In this document: positions 1-12,326 of the stretch, one piece after another | How positions within the stretch are numbered: position 1 is the first letter of the stretch | Layout: every line of letters begins with the position of its first letter | Assembly: GCA_002189035.1 (NCBI GenBank) | Contig: NEEC01000010.1 | Location: forward strand, 62,001 to 126,000 | DNA: 64,000 nt | Source of the DNA: Utricularia gibba | Lineage: Eukaryota > Streptophyta > Magnoliopsida > Lamiales > Lentibulariaceae | Reading direction: 5' to 3' | Made by a program: the position numbers and the translations under genes | Notes under the pieces: model-generated | The model's database searches: none | The model's input: the letters and a program-made list of their open reading frames with translations, nothing else | Told to the model about the DNA's origin: nothing

Positions 1-962
1 ATAATGGAAGCTAATTATCTTGGATGTAAATGATGTGTTCATAGGCATCATGTAAGGGTCTCGACCATCAAGCTCAAGAATCTCTTGGAAAAAAATCATA
101 TATAGCCAATCAAGTATTCCATTGACCATATTTCTATCTTTTATATGCATTTGTGTATTAACACTTTATAAGAAGTGTTCGCTTTTTTCATTTAATGTAT
201 ATAGTGTATCTACATCCATATGACCATGAGTTTATTAGATAGTGCTTGGATAACTTTGATGTAGGTATTTGGCCATCTCGTAGTGGATGACATTTTCACA
301 TCATCTTTTTTCTCATTTAGAATTGCCAAAATGCTTGATGTATGATGTCCTTTGTAGGAATCAATTAGAAGCAATCAATCAATGGGTCTTTCAACCATCA
401 TTATTCGACACACTAATTTTTGTATGGGACCAATCAATGACTATGGAAACAAGTGCATAGGTTCACACCAATCCTATCATCATGGTTTATTTGAAGGAAT
501 TGAGTCACTTATGGTTTGTAAACAATGGGTTGAATACAAGATACAATTATCACAATACCTTCTTGATTGATGACTTACCTCAGAAGTTAATTGGAAATCC
601 AATAAGTTATTTTTGCTATTCGAAACTAGCATGTGTCATGTTATATATGAAAACTTACCCTACATTTTTCAGGAAAACAATGCTATTTTTCCAGTCTTTT
701 ATGTGCATACTAATAGGAAGGATGTATCACTAAATAATTGTGACAAGATAGGAATTTTTCTTGAAGGATTGCTTCATGGTAAAGATGTTTCGAGCTTTGT
801 CAATAACTTCCCATATGTGACGGGCATCCTTTTGCGGGATTGTTATGCATTCCTTGCAAATGATTAAAACCTAGTTGATGTTGTTGTGAACAATTATACA
901 GTAGTTCATGGTTGTTTAGTTTATAGTTTATTAAGATTATTATTGTTTAGAACAAATAAAAA
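1..962. other. Unassigned AT-rich DNA
   Basis: Several short overlapping open frames lie on the + strand, the longest about 84 codons ending near 867. None shows a domain or motif I recognise, and none has a convincing start or splice context. It may be a decayed coding remnant, but I see no basis for naming it. Confidence 0.5.
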
Positions 963-1265
963 CTCAATTTAAAATATTTCAAATGATTAAATGATGTATA
1001 ATATAAATTTAAAATAAAAATATGTATTCGATCTAAATACAATAAATTTAGAATTAAAAAATATACAATCTATTTAAATGACAACTAAAGATCAATTGAT
1101 AATACAAATTTAAAATTAAAAAATATTTACTCAATACAAATAACACGTAAAGATTATTGTTAATATAATTTAAAATTTAAAAAATATGTGCTCGATCCAA
1201 ATAACACATAAGTATCGATTGATAATAGAAACTTATAATAAAAAAATATACATTCAATCCAAATA
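963..1265. repeat. Tandem array of about 60-bp AT-rich units
   Basis: About five imperfect units of roughly 60-64 bp. Each carries an A/T block (AAATTTAAAATTAAAAAATA-like), then a CGATC/CAATCC-type spacer, then an AAATAACA-CTAAAGAT-like segment. The same unit in reverse complement forms the array at 57660-58045. No coding potential is visible. It may be subterminal repeat DNA of a transposon, but no element ends were identified here. Confidence 0.7.
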
Positions 1266-2814
1266 GTAGAGAGGATTTTTCAGACTCTTATCATGGCTAT
1301 GAAAGGCACTTGGGACCATTTCTATACATTCATAACTGCCATGAAGGGGGTCTAGAAATGGTCATGGAAAAGAGATAATGTTTATCAAGCAACGTCAACA
1401 TCTTATGTGGGTGCTTGAGATACACAAATGTTTTTCCAAACTCTTGTAACAATTGCTAAGGGCTCATGGAACCACTTCTAAACCCATAGCACATGTTAAA
1501 GGTGTCTACAAACATTTCTAAAAGATATAGAATCTTTTCCGATCACCCCCAAAGTTATTGTGGGTGCCTAGAAGCACAACTAAATAAATTATCATTTATT
1601 TTCGGTTATTGAATATTCATTCAATGCCCAATAGATAAGGGATAAACAAAAGGCTTCAGATGGTGAGCGTCATGGTTTATAGAGGATTAGGGTCACTCAA
1701 TAGAGTTCATTAGGGATGTGTCCATAGTTGCTACATTGTTTGGCTCTCTTTCTATCTCTACCTTTACTTTCATGCTATCTTTTGGAAGAACCCTTTTTCC
1801 AAAATGAGGGAACATATCCCCATGCCAAAGATGTGGTCATAAAAGCACAGCAAAAAAAGAGGAAGTCTTATTTTATCACTTAACTTTATTTAACTATAGA
1901 TTTTTTTGGCGAAGGAGAACATCCACAAGAAGAAAAAAATCACCTCTTGTTCTTGGTACTTTATGGGAATATGTTCATAATGAATTATCTTCTCCTGATG
2001 TGTCAGCATCCCTTATTTTTCTATTTTTCAAGTTACCACATCTTTGTTCTTTATTTGTTTTCCGTAATTGCCTTAAAGTGGTAAGACGTTACGTAAATTG
2101 CCATAAAAACAAATAAATTGACCAAACTTGGTAACATTCGATGCACTTTGTGGGACCTTGATCCCCATTGAGTTCTCTTGTACAAGTAGAATGATGTTAC
2201 TCAATTTTTTAAGAGTTTGTTGTTATCGCAAATATGGACTGCTCGAATGTAAAGTCACATGAAGGACACATTCTTTGGACTCTCTCCTTCACAAAGATAG
2301 AAATAGTAGAATAGTAGACAACTCGTGACTTAAGAGTTGCTATAAGCAACTCTTCCTTAGAAGCCCAAGCCACTATTTTCTTTAGCAATGAATGTCATAA
2401 TGGAAGCCTTATTAGGTCTGGTGGAAGAGTGTCTAGGATTGGATACAACCTGCTTGGGAGGAGCTCAACACAACAAGATGGAGAAGGAGCCAACACTTGC
2501 CAGCTGGGCCCTTGGAATGATGAACTTTTTGAATCTCTCTCTCCTTAACATCCTTAGGTAGCATGGATATAATAGTTTTGCAAACTTGGGAACCATCTAA
2601 ACTCTCTCAAATAATCTTTTTGTCAACTTCATCATTGTTAATGACTTCCAACTCTTTTTCGTTTGACCTGCCAATCTTCATCATCAAACCTAGATAAGGA
2701 TCCAGAAGATCCCTCCCTCTTCTCTGGTTGGTAATCCTCCTTGCATTTCCAATCGATTCATAACACGCATTACCAGCTAAGTGATTCTAGTTTGTATATT
2801 CCTAATTCACCCAT
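1266..2814. other. Non-coding, unassigned
   Basis: No open frame with recognisable protein similarity was seen on either strand. The sequence has the look of old repeat DNA (short homopolymers, mixed composition), but no LTR, TIR or domain could be recognised. Confidence 0.5.
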
Positions 2815-3507
2815 TAGAGATGGACACGAGTACGGGTCAACTCATCAACCCAACAATTTGACCCGTAGTGAGTCGACTCACGGAATCAACTCAACTTTTT
2901 ATAATAAAAAATACTTTGGGTGTAATAGCCCATTACCTTTCTGTCATGCTTAATTATTAGGTCTAAGCACAGGTCATTTGAGGCTGACTTATATCATTTT
3001 CTACACGTTTTTAATGGGATTTTCAAGTCGATTTCTTTTTCTATTTTATTGATTTTCACCATTTGCGATATAATTTTTTGTATTTCTCTTTGTATATAAT
3101 CTTTGTAAATGCTTGAATCATCAAACCCTTCTATCCCACGGTTATATGATGAATGCATTAATGTCAATACTGTAGAAATGAAGGATGTATGTGTTGGAGA
3201 TGTCCGAGAAGCTTCTTCTACCTAAAAAAAGCATAAATAATCTTTGTTAGACTGGCATGATAGAAAGAAAAATAAGATAATTTGTAAATATTGTTCGATT
3301 TCATATAACCATGCGAAAGTTGGTTCTTCTACCAATTTTTTACATCATATTATAAACAAACATCATGATCTAGATATTTCAAATCTTAGATGGTCAAAAT
3401 TGTATATTGTCAATGGTAGTATTAGTTCCAGATTTATATTTGATTTAAATATAGTTCAATTTGATTATATATTTGCTTTAATTACTAATGAAAAATATTT
3501 TTCATAA
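2815..3507 (+). mobile_element. hAT-type transposon remnant with BED finger
   Basis: The stretch starts with TAGAGATGGACACGAGTACG, which resembles the terminal ends of plant hAT elements. Downstream, an open frame at 3244-3507 contains W-x9-CKYC and then a paired histidine region (LHHIINKHH). Together these match the BED zinc-finger layout (aromatic residue, Cx2C, H..H) at the N-terminus of hAT transposases. The dimerisation and catalytic parts are not seen. Upstream codons between 3110 and 3240 read partly in frame but contain stops. I could not find the opposite terminus or an 8-bp target duplication, so the element boundary is unresolved. Confidence 0.5.
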
Positions 3508-3510
3508 ATT

Positions 3511-4286
3511 GAGAATACATTTATTATGAATTGTTTTTACAATAAAAATGTGACCTCAATTTGTTCTTTTTTCTATAAGAAAGGTTGTTAGAATTTATTT
3601 AGAACTCTGAAAACACTTTTGATTTATCTATTTCAATCAATTAAATATAAATTTTGTTTAACTAACCTTCCCACATCCAACCCAAGTGGATCGCCTATGA
3701 TCTTGCCCTCATCTGTCTCCCCCGCCTCCCCAATCCACGATCGGGACAAGGTACCAATCAAACCGAGTTCAACCCGCCCCCTTGTGCTACACACACACAA
3801 CTTGCCCACGGACTAGAGAATAAGACCCCTTACATTTCGTTTCCTAATCGCCCGCCGGAAGTCGCATCGTTGCCCTATCGCCCCTCGGTTTCACCGTCCA
3901 TGTGGCACCGCAAAAGCCACTGACGCACCGCTAAACTCCGCCCAATTCCCACAAGGCCCGCCCAGTGTTGCATGAGTTGGACGTTATTTTCCTTCAAAGT
4001 TATTATAAACACTAATTGAAGCATACGCGATGCTTGCACTTTAAATATTCAATTCAAATCTACTCATGGCACGAGTTGAGCTCAGGTAAGATTCGATCAA
4101 TTGTATTTTTTATCCTAATTGATGGAGTGACCCGTAATTATGTGAGTGACGTAAGTTAAATAACACAAAATTCGGGCAAGGGGGGAGGTTCTATATTTGA
4201 TGGCGGCCCTTCGCTCGAAAACCCCTCGAAGCTTGTGATTTTCAAACGTACACTGAAAGAGATTTTCTTCTTTCGTCATTGCGACA
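3511..4286. other. Upstream region of the TTLL12-like gene
   Basis: A GC-richer island (about 3700-3970, many CCCGCC and CGCC tracts) interrupts AT-rich DNA. The last roughly 100 bases before the ATG at 4287 are probably promoter and 5' UTR. No TATA box stands out with confidence. Confidence 0.4.
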
Positions 4287-7200
4287 ATGGATAAGTTCGA
4301 AGATTTCGTCGAGGTTCACGGGGTGCTCTTAGCTGCATCCGGTCTTCCATTGCAGCTACACAGGAAGCTTTTTGAGAAACTTGGGGCGGAGAATTTTGAC
4401 GGCGGCTGTCATTTCCAGGTGGAGCTGGTTGAGAATGGGAGGCAGCGGAGGCTTGTGCTCACGGATGATTATCTTGAGAAGAACTCAGATGTCTTTCTTG
4501 TTGATCATGCTTGGACTTTTCGCCTTCCCGACGCTTACAAGCAGGTGCCAATAAACTCAGTCATTCGCTAGTTTGCGTTTTTCTATATTGTTACTGGTCT
4601 TGAATTTGCTTTGTCTAGTATTTTTTTTCTTGGATTCCATACGTTGCGTCTCTTATGCTATGTAATGATTCACAGTTGAAGGAAATCCCAGGATTGGTAG
4701 AGCGAATGGCTTCACTGATGTGCGTCGACACAGACATTGATAATGTTGGCGAGGTGTCTGATGACCATGAAAACGATGGTGCGAAACAAAGTGCAACAGA
4801 AGTAGTCGAGAGAGAGCTATGCAGGGTTAGAGAAGAGGGCAGTCTCTCGGTAAGATGGTTGGAGCTTGAAGATAGTGAAATAGACGACGCTATGCTTGTT
4901 TCACTCGATCTGCCCAATAAATTTCCTGTAAGTGTTTTTTTATGTTTTTTTTTTTTTTTCTGCCGAGTCAAGAATGGCCATCTATGGAGCAGGGTTTGGT
5001 GGACTCACTAAAACACCTGAAATTCGAAGCACAATGAGTGTTGTTACCAAGGCAAATAATGCATAGAGGACATTTGGGTCAAGTACTTATGCAGATGTTT
5101 TACAGAAATTTCTTTTTTCTTCAGCACTTGCTTGCTCTGAGCCTCCGTGGAAACAAGCTCGAAAGCTATGAGACGGTGCTTAAGGTTGTAGCTCAATTTA
5201 CGTCTATTAGAGCCATATGGCTGAACGGTAATCCAGTATGTGAGACATGGTGAGGCTTCAGCATCTGTTTTATAGCTCAATGTTATGATTGCATGCTTAC
5301 ATGCATGACTTCTGCAAATGATCGGTTTTTCTAACTGAAGCTTCTTATCAGTGATAATCGCTATGAAGATGCTATTCTTAATAACTGCCCCGAACTGGAA
5401 ATATATAATTCTCGTTTCACAACCAAGTATGGTACGTGGGCTTTGGGATTCTGTGGAGGATTATATGGAAGGGATAATCCTGGAGATCCTTATCAAGGTG
5501 ATCTGTTGCGTAGTGTTACATCTCTCAACCTCTCAAATAGGTGTATCCGCAGTCTTATTAACCAGGTCAATTGCTATTGAAATCTAGCTTTCTTCATTGG
5601 AGTTTTCTTTGCTTTTTTTGGAATTTTTTATTCGCATTGAGTTGCTCGAGCATGTCTTATGCCTGTTTTCCAGGTCTTTTCTCCTTCCACTTTACCTGCC
5701 CTTTCACACTTGAATATTCATGGAAACCCTGTGGACAAAAATTCTCCTGAAGAACTGCTAGAATATCTTCGAGGTTTCACCAACTTAACTGTTCTAGAGG
5801 TAACGTGTATACAAACATATATGCTCCAGATTATATCACGAGTCTTACCCCCTACTAAAATAGGTGGATATTCCTGGACCTCTGGGGAAAGTGCTGCTAA
5901 TATTGTCAGAGAACTGGCTTCCGTCTCACTGTTGAATGGACGTACTTCTTCTGAAATCTTGGAGTCTGATACCATTATTGTTGATTCGTTGTTAAAGCCT
6001 CGTTTGGTTGATCTTATACCTGGAGAGGCCCTCATCGATCGTGTCCTTAGTGCTATTTGGTTTTATGCAATGACTTATCGGCTTGCAAATGAAGAAAAGA
6101 TTGACGAAACACCTATTTGGTAAGTTTTACAAATCAGGGGGAGGGGGGTGGGGTGGCGTGGTTGTGAATGCTTTCTGACAGTCATTTCAACTTTCAAGAG
6201 CTATTATGATTCATGTCTGTGTCATTTCCCTTTTTTTCAGGTACGTGATGGATGAATTAGGCTCTGCTTTGAGGCATAGTGATGATGCTAATTTTAGAGT
6301 TTCTCCTTTCCTCTACATGCCGTATGGTAAATTGGAGTCTTCTGTGAGGTTTTTCTCTCAAATCTTTCTCCTGTTTATACCAAAGTTGCAACTTTTCTTA
6401 TTAGTGGCTGACTTGTTTAAAAGTGTTTAGCTATTCAGTTCTTTGGCCTGCAAGAGATGTTCGAAGAGGAGATGAATGTACCAGGGATTTTCTATTTGGC
6501 ATTGGCGAGGATAGGCAACGCTCAGCCAGGCTTACAGCCTGGTTCCATACACCAAAGGATTATTTTTTTAGAGTATGCTATTTCAACTGCAACTGATTTG
6601 GTCATCTCAGTACTTCATTCGTAAACTTTCCTTACTGTTTCTTTAGGAGTACAAGAAACACAGCATGAAATTACATTCGAGAAAGTTCTCTCTATCACCA
6701 AAGGTGCTGTCTTCAGAATGTAATCAACTTGATACTCGTGGGAGGGTTTTGCATGTTTTCACTGACATTCCACATGTGGTGGAATATTTGGCACGTCCAG
6801 AATTTGTGATCAGTAAGTATGCTTCGCTCCTGGTTGGCCAGAGTATTTCCTGATTTCTGATTATAAAGTTTTTTTCTCCCAACTTTTGGCGTCTTACCAT
6901 TGAACATATTAGAATCGGTCTTACTGAGTTTTACTAGTAAGTAGATCATAACTACGGATCAGCAAAATGTGTAATTTTTTCGTGGTTTTCTCAATATATT
7001 GACCCTGCTCATTTTATTATGAAGAATATATTTTTTCTGGAATCAACTTTGCCTGATTTATTACAAGCTCATTTTTATATAAATTCACATGCAGCAACTG
7101 AGCCCAAGACTGCTGATATTATATGGACCAGTGTCCAGGTGGATGACGAAATGAAGACAGCAGTTGGGCTCAATGATCAGCAGTATGTTAATCAGTTCCC

Positions 7201-8463
7201 TTCGAGGCTTGCTTGGTTATGAAACATCATCTGGCTGAAACAGTTCTAAAGGTTCAGTAACTGACATTGTTGAAAAATCAGTGACCTGTTCATTTCGCGA
7301 AGGCAGTTGATCATTGATGTGTTCTTGGACCTTTATCTAACAGGCTTATGGTGTCCCTGAATGGCTCCAGCCAACGTATAATCTTGAAACACATCTTGCT
7401 GAACTTATAGGGGACTACTATACTCGTGAGGCGAAAGGGGTTGACAACTTATGGATCCTAAAACCCTGGAACATGGCAAGAACTATTGATACGACCGTGA
7501 TTGAGAATTTATCAGGCATAATCCGACTCATGGAGACTGGTCCCAAGATATGCCAAAAGTACATTGAGCACCCAGCCTTGTTTCAGGGAAGAAAATTTGA
7601 CCTCCGTTATATTGTCCTTCTTCGCTCTTTGAACCCATTGGAGATTTTCCTTTCAGATGTTTTCTGGGTATGGCTTTCTTTTACATTACACAACATTATG
7701 GGAAAATTTATGTTAAAATTTTTCTGTTCTTTTCAAAAGGTTCGATTAGCCAACAATCCCTACTCATTGACGAAGCACAGTTTCTTTGAATACGAGACAC
7801 ATTTCACTGTTATGGTAAGTGACATCTACCTGTTACCTTGTGAACTTACATTCAACGAGTCGTGTAGTTGGTAAGTCTTGATGAAATTCTCTTCAGAATT
7901 ACAGGGGAACAATGAACCACATGTACACCCCAGAGTTTGTTAGGGGATTCGAACAAGAACATCATGGTAATGATGGATCCCATTTGTATAATCCTAATAA
8001 ATGCTCGAATGTTTTGATCTGTATTTTTCCAATGTCATGATTACTATTGTTTGTTTTACAGTTAAATGGTTGGATATCCATGTTAGAATTGAAAGCATGA
8101 TCAGATCCGTATTTGAGGCAGCTGCCAGAGTGCATCCTGAAATGCATTGCCCGATGTCTAGAGCCATGTATGGTGTTGATGTGATGCTTGACAGCCATTA
8201 TCAACCCAAATTATTAGAGGTGGGATTGTAAAATTAGGTTTAAAAGTGAAGGTAGAGATTATGACGGGACTGGGAGAGTTGAGGGCTGTATTATTTATTT
8301 TTTGCAGGTGACATATTGCCCGGACTGCACACGTGCATGCAAGTTCGGCACTGAAAGCGTTGTCGGGGAAAGGGTGGGCACAAGCATCAAAGGCCGGGAC
8401 TTCTACAACAGCGTGTTCGGTTGCCTCTTCTTGAACGAGATGACTCATGTACGCAAATTGTAA
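4287..8463 (+). CDS. TTLL12: Tubulin-tyrosine ligase-like protein 12 (TTLL12 type)
   Basis: Exons by GT-AG junctions and phase: 4287-4544, 4676-4927, 5125-5249, 5352-5565, 5674-5799, 5864-6119, 6241-6348, 6431-6572, 6647-6812, 7095-7251, 7344-7667, 7740-7814, 7897-7966, 8062-8219, 8308-8463. These give about 862 codons, close to plant TTLL12 as I recall it. The N-terminal half has leucine-rich stretches (LLALSLRGNKLES, LSHLNIHGNP). The C-terminal half is the TTL domain: NLWILKPWNMARTIDT, the KYIEHPALFQGRKFDLRYI block (ATP-grasp fold), SFFEYETHFTV, then GVDVMLD and KLLEVTYCPDC near the end. Two positions need one extra base to keep frame: G-run 5884-5887 and CCC-TT 7198-7202. All other splice phases agree. 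TTL enzymes add amino acids to tubulin C-termini. Animal TTLL12 is thought to have little or no ligase activity, so catalysis is not assured. A likely poly(A) signal AATAAA lies at 8603-8608. The family call is firm; whether the gene is intact is open. Confidence 0.93.
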
Positions 8464-8514
8464 CGTCATCCATCATCCAGGAGACTAACGGATTCCGGCC
8501 TCTCATGTTTCATG

Positions 8515-8543
8515 GGTGTCTGTCTGTCTGTCTGTCAGTCTGT
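8515..8543. repeat. (TCTG)n microsatellite
   Basis: A run of TGTC/TCTG tetranucleotides with one interruption, in the 3' flank of the TTLL12-like gene. Confidence 0.9.
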
Positions 8544-8651
8544 GTGTTGCGACATTATTGAAATGGAGTCACATATGCACTTGCTGGTTTTTGAGATGGA
8601 TAAATAAATGCCAATTAAGTTTACTAGCCAGCCAATTATGATTTCAAGCGC

Positions 8652-8676
8652 ACGCAACGCAACGCAACGCAACGCA
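8652..8676. repeat. (ACGCA)5 microsatellite
   Basis: Five perfect ACGCA pentanucleotides just after the probable poly(A) signal of the TTLL12-like gene. Confidence 0.9.
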
Positions 8677-9976
8677 ATCAAGATATGGAAACTATTACTT
8701 ATGGGTGCCAACAATTTGACCTTTTTAAATGGATCCATTAAGACTACGCCATCTTTTTTGACATTCTTCATTCATATTGGGTTAGCTGCTTAATTGCAAG
8801 CAATGCAATTTATTCAATAACTCATTTTACATTCATCTCAAACCCCAAGCGCATTAAATAAATTACGTAATTTACATCTGTAATGCAGATGCCTGCCTGC
8901 CTGCATCTTAATTATGATTAATGATCAATCGCGTTTTCTTCTTCAATTTCATAAGCGATTCAATCCAGTGACACCATTAGCTTAGAGGTGGATGATAAAC
9001 ACATCACATGCTTCCATTCAACAATAATGAGAGTCTCTGCACTTCATTTATGACAACTAACAAATCTATATTTCTGTTTAATATTGGAATTGATTATTTG
9101 ATTTAAAATACAACTTATATAAAATTTTCACTGTGTTTTTCATTTTAAAAATGATTTACTATATCATTAAATTTAAGCTAATGATTGAAAAAATTTTAAA
9201 AAAACAATCGAAAATGCTCATACATCAAGAAAAAATTTTTATTATGAAAATAATTTTGGTATAATTACAGAAACTCTTAAAATTCATTCGTTTAGAAAAC
9301 TTTTCAATCAGTAATCGATTCTTATGTGTCTCTTTTTTGTTTTTTCATGTATAGAGTGTACAATGCTCTTTGCTACTTGTCTCATTTTGCTATTGTATCC
9401 TTTAGATGCAAAAACACACGATCTCATTCTTTTGTTGCATAGTTTAGAGTAGGTGCAAGCAAGCTGGGGTGTGTCAGATTCATTCGCGAGAACACAAGAG
9501 CCACTTGCTCAACGAATGAAGCCCCTAATACGTCTGATTGGGAAGTTTTTCCATTCTCGCCTTGGGTGTGCTCTTTTCATACAAACAGACTTGTCCCTTT
9601 TCTTCCTCCTTATTTTAGCAAGTCTGCCTTATTTTGAAGAGATGTAAGGAATTAATTTTTTTTTTCTATAACATAAATGTTATAAAAAAAATAATGTATA
9701 CTTTTAAGTTTGACCCATTAAACGCATTCCAAATCAAATGGGTGTTCCGTTTTTAAATTTGATTTTAAAACGTTGCATAGAAGAGAATTAAAATAGGCGA
9801 CATGATTTGTTTTGTCCATTATAATTAGAATTAGAAGATAAAAAGAATTGATTTAGTTGACGCAAACAGTGTCTATTATTTTTTGTAAATGGCATCTTTA
9901 CTATTATGATAAAATTGATCATCATTAATAAATCTTAATTTCTTTCCAATCCAATTTCAGTTGTTCTCGTCTCTCG

Positions 9977-10147
9977 ATGGCGCGTCGCATTGGACCACTA
10001 GATGCCCATCGCTTACCGCCCGCCCGCTACATGATCGCTAGCCTCCAGATAGGCCACAAGGCAACGAGCCAGTGGGCTGCAAGGAACGTAATGGGGATGT
10101 ACAGTGACAATTTTATTTGGGGTAAAATTTATCAAATAATACAATAA
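9977..10147 (+). other. Unrecognised 56-codon open frame in a GC-rich patch
   Basis: An ATG-to-TAA frame of 56 codons begins in a GC-rich patch (about 9965-10090) that differs sharply from its AT-rich surroundings. The N-terminal part is basic (MARRIGPLDAHRLPPARYM). I recognise no family. It lies about 240 bases before the beta-galactosidase start, so it could be an upstream transcript feature, a gene fragment or chance. Confidence that it is a gene is low. Confidence 0.15.
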
Positions 10148-10387
10148 TAAAGATCAAATAAAGTATAGTGAGGGTCAAAAAGGAATAAAGAGAAAATATT
10201 ATAAATTTAATTTTCTTTAATACATTAATTTGGGAATTAAATATGTGCAGTATATCAATTAGGGGGGTAGGGATTAAACTTGTAAATAATAGGGAGCTTT
10301 ACATTCTTTATGTAAATGACGCCAACACTTGATCCTTGTAGTTTGTGGGTGTGTAACTAACCAGTCGATCCTTCCTATGCACCAACC

Positions 10388-12285
10388 ATGATAGGAGACA
10401 GGTTTTGGTTTCTCTTGCTGCTGCTTTTGACAGTTTACACTAGTTGTTTAGCCGCTAGCGGCGAAGTCTCCCACGATGGTCGAGGCTTAATCATCGACGG
10501 CCACCGCCGGATTATCCTCTCGGGCTCCATCCACTACCCACGGAGTACCCCTGAGGTGCTTCCTTTACTTGATTGGTGATTGTTTAGGCTTTCTTTTTCT
10601 GAAATTTTGTTACCTTTTGGCTCTTTTGTTTTTCTGTTTTTGGCTTGACTGAACAGATGTGGCCGGATTTGATAAAGAAGGCTAAGGCAGGTGGATTGGA
10701 CGCCATCGAAACGTACGTGTTTTGGAACGCGCATGAGAGGGTTCGAGGGCAGTACGATTTCAGTGGGAATTTGGATCTCATTCGCTTCGTAAAGGCTGTT
10801 CAGGATCAAGGCCTCTACGTGGTCCTACGTATCGGACCCTACGTATGCGCCGAATGGAACTACGGCGGGTTACCAGTTTGGTTGCACAACCTCGCTCGTG
10901 GCGAATTGCGAACCACAAATCCAGGTTTCATGGTATTACTGGGGTGGGGGTGACCCTTGCTTCTTTTACTTCCTTTTCATTCTTTTTTTTTTTTCTAGTA
11001 AAAGTTTAAATCACTACTGGTAGTTTCTCAGAATGAAATGCAAAATTTCACAACTTTGATCGTTGAGATGCTTAAACAAGAGAAGCTATTCTTATCACAA
11101 GGGACTGGGGGCCCCATCATTCTTACACAGGTTGGTTAACTTCCATGTCCTATTACTTTCTTCCCAAGTCCCAACTGAGCTGGATTAGGACAGATCGAGA
11201 ATGAATACGGATCCGTGGAGTCCGGGTACGGAGATGCCGGGAAGGCATATGTGGAATGGTGCGCAGGCATGGCGGAGGCCTTAGACACGGGAGTTCCATG
11301 GATCATGTGCGTCCAAAGTGATGCCCTCAACCCATGGTACTCCTCCTATTTTACTGCTTACCAATATGATTGAGTTATGAAGAGAAAGCAGCTCAGCCCA
11401 GCTCAGCTCGGCTCATATTGATTGACAGATCGACACCTGCAATGGATGGTACTGTGATCAATTCACCCCAAACAATCCAACTAGCCCCAAGATGTGGACC
11501 GAGAACTGGACTGGTTGGTAAGAAACAAACCAAGCACTAATGAATCAGTGATAGTACTTGCAAGAAACCACTAGTGCATTAAAAATAATATAAAAATACA
11601 TACACACGGAATTTACATGATTCATTTTATTAAAAAAACTAGGTTTAAAAATTGGGGTGGACCAGATCCACATCGAACAGCTGAAGATGTGGCATTTTCC
11701 GCGGCACGGTTTTTCCAATCAGGAGGCACCTTCCAAAACTACTACATGGTACTGGAACTGGACTGGAGTGAACGTATGCATATATATATATACATACATA
11801 TATGTGTGTGCGCGTCCGTGCGCGCTATCTCACTCATCTAACACGGTTTTTCTTGTAACGACGCGACAGTATCATGGAGGAACCAACTTCGGCAGGACTG
11901 CTGGAGGACCTTATATCACCACTTCCTATGATTACGATGCCCCACTCAATGAATATGGTACGTAATTGCCCAGTCCCACTTGCACACAAAATGCATTTTC
12001 ATTTTTTAAATTATTAAGAATTAGATAAAATTTTATTTATGGGTTTAAGATAAAAAAATGTGTTTAGTGAATGAGTTTTGTTTATTGAAATAGCATGTTT
12101 GGTTGATAAATATTGTATTTATGATTATTACCTTTAATAAAATATTAATTGTATCAAAAGGATGAACTGATTATAATAAGATTTTGATGTATCAACCCCA
12201 TATGAAAGGTGGATTTCTATAAAACCATGTACATGCATCTAATTGAAATCTAGAAAATCATGTGAGTTTATTTTATCGTTCAACC

Positions 12286-12326
<41 letters not shown>

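Larger units (their letters stand above)
8464..9976. other. Intergenic DNA with microsatellites
   Basis: This holds the 3' UTR and spacer between the two plant genes. Two microsatellites are listed separately, and a shorter TGCC repeat lies near 8891. An open frame of 64 codons at 9453-9647 has no recognisable features. The rest is AT-rich and shows no gene. Confidence 0.5.

Noticed and set aside
4615-4971. Serine-rich 118-codon minus-strand frame
   Set aside because: It is the antisense shadow of a spliced exon of the TTLL12-like gene.
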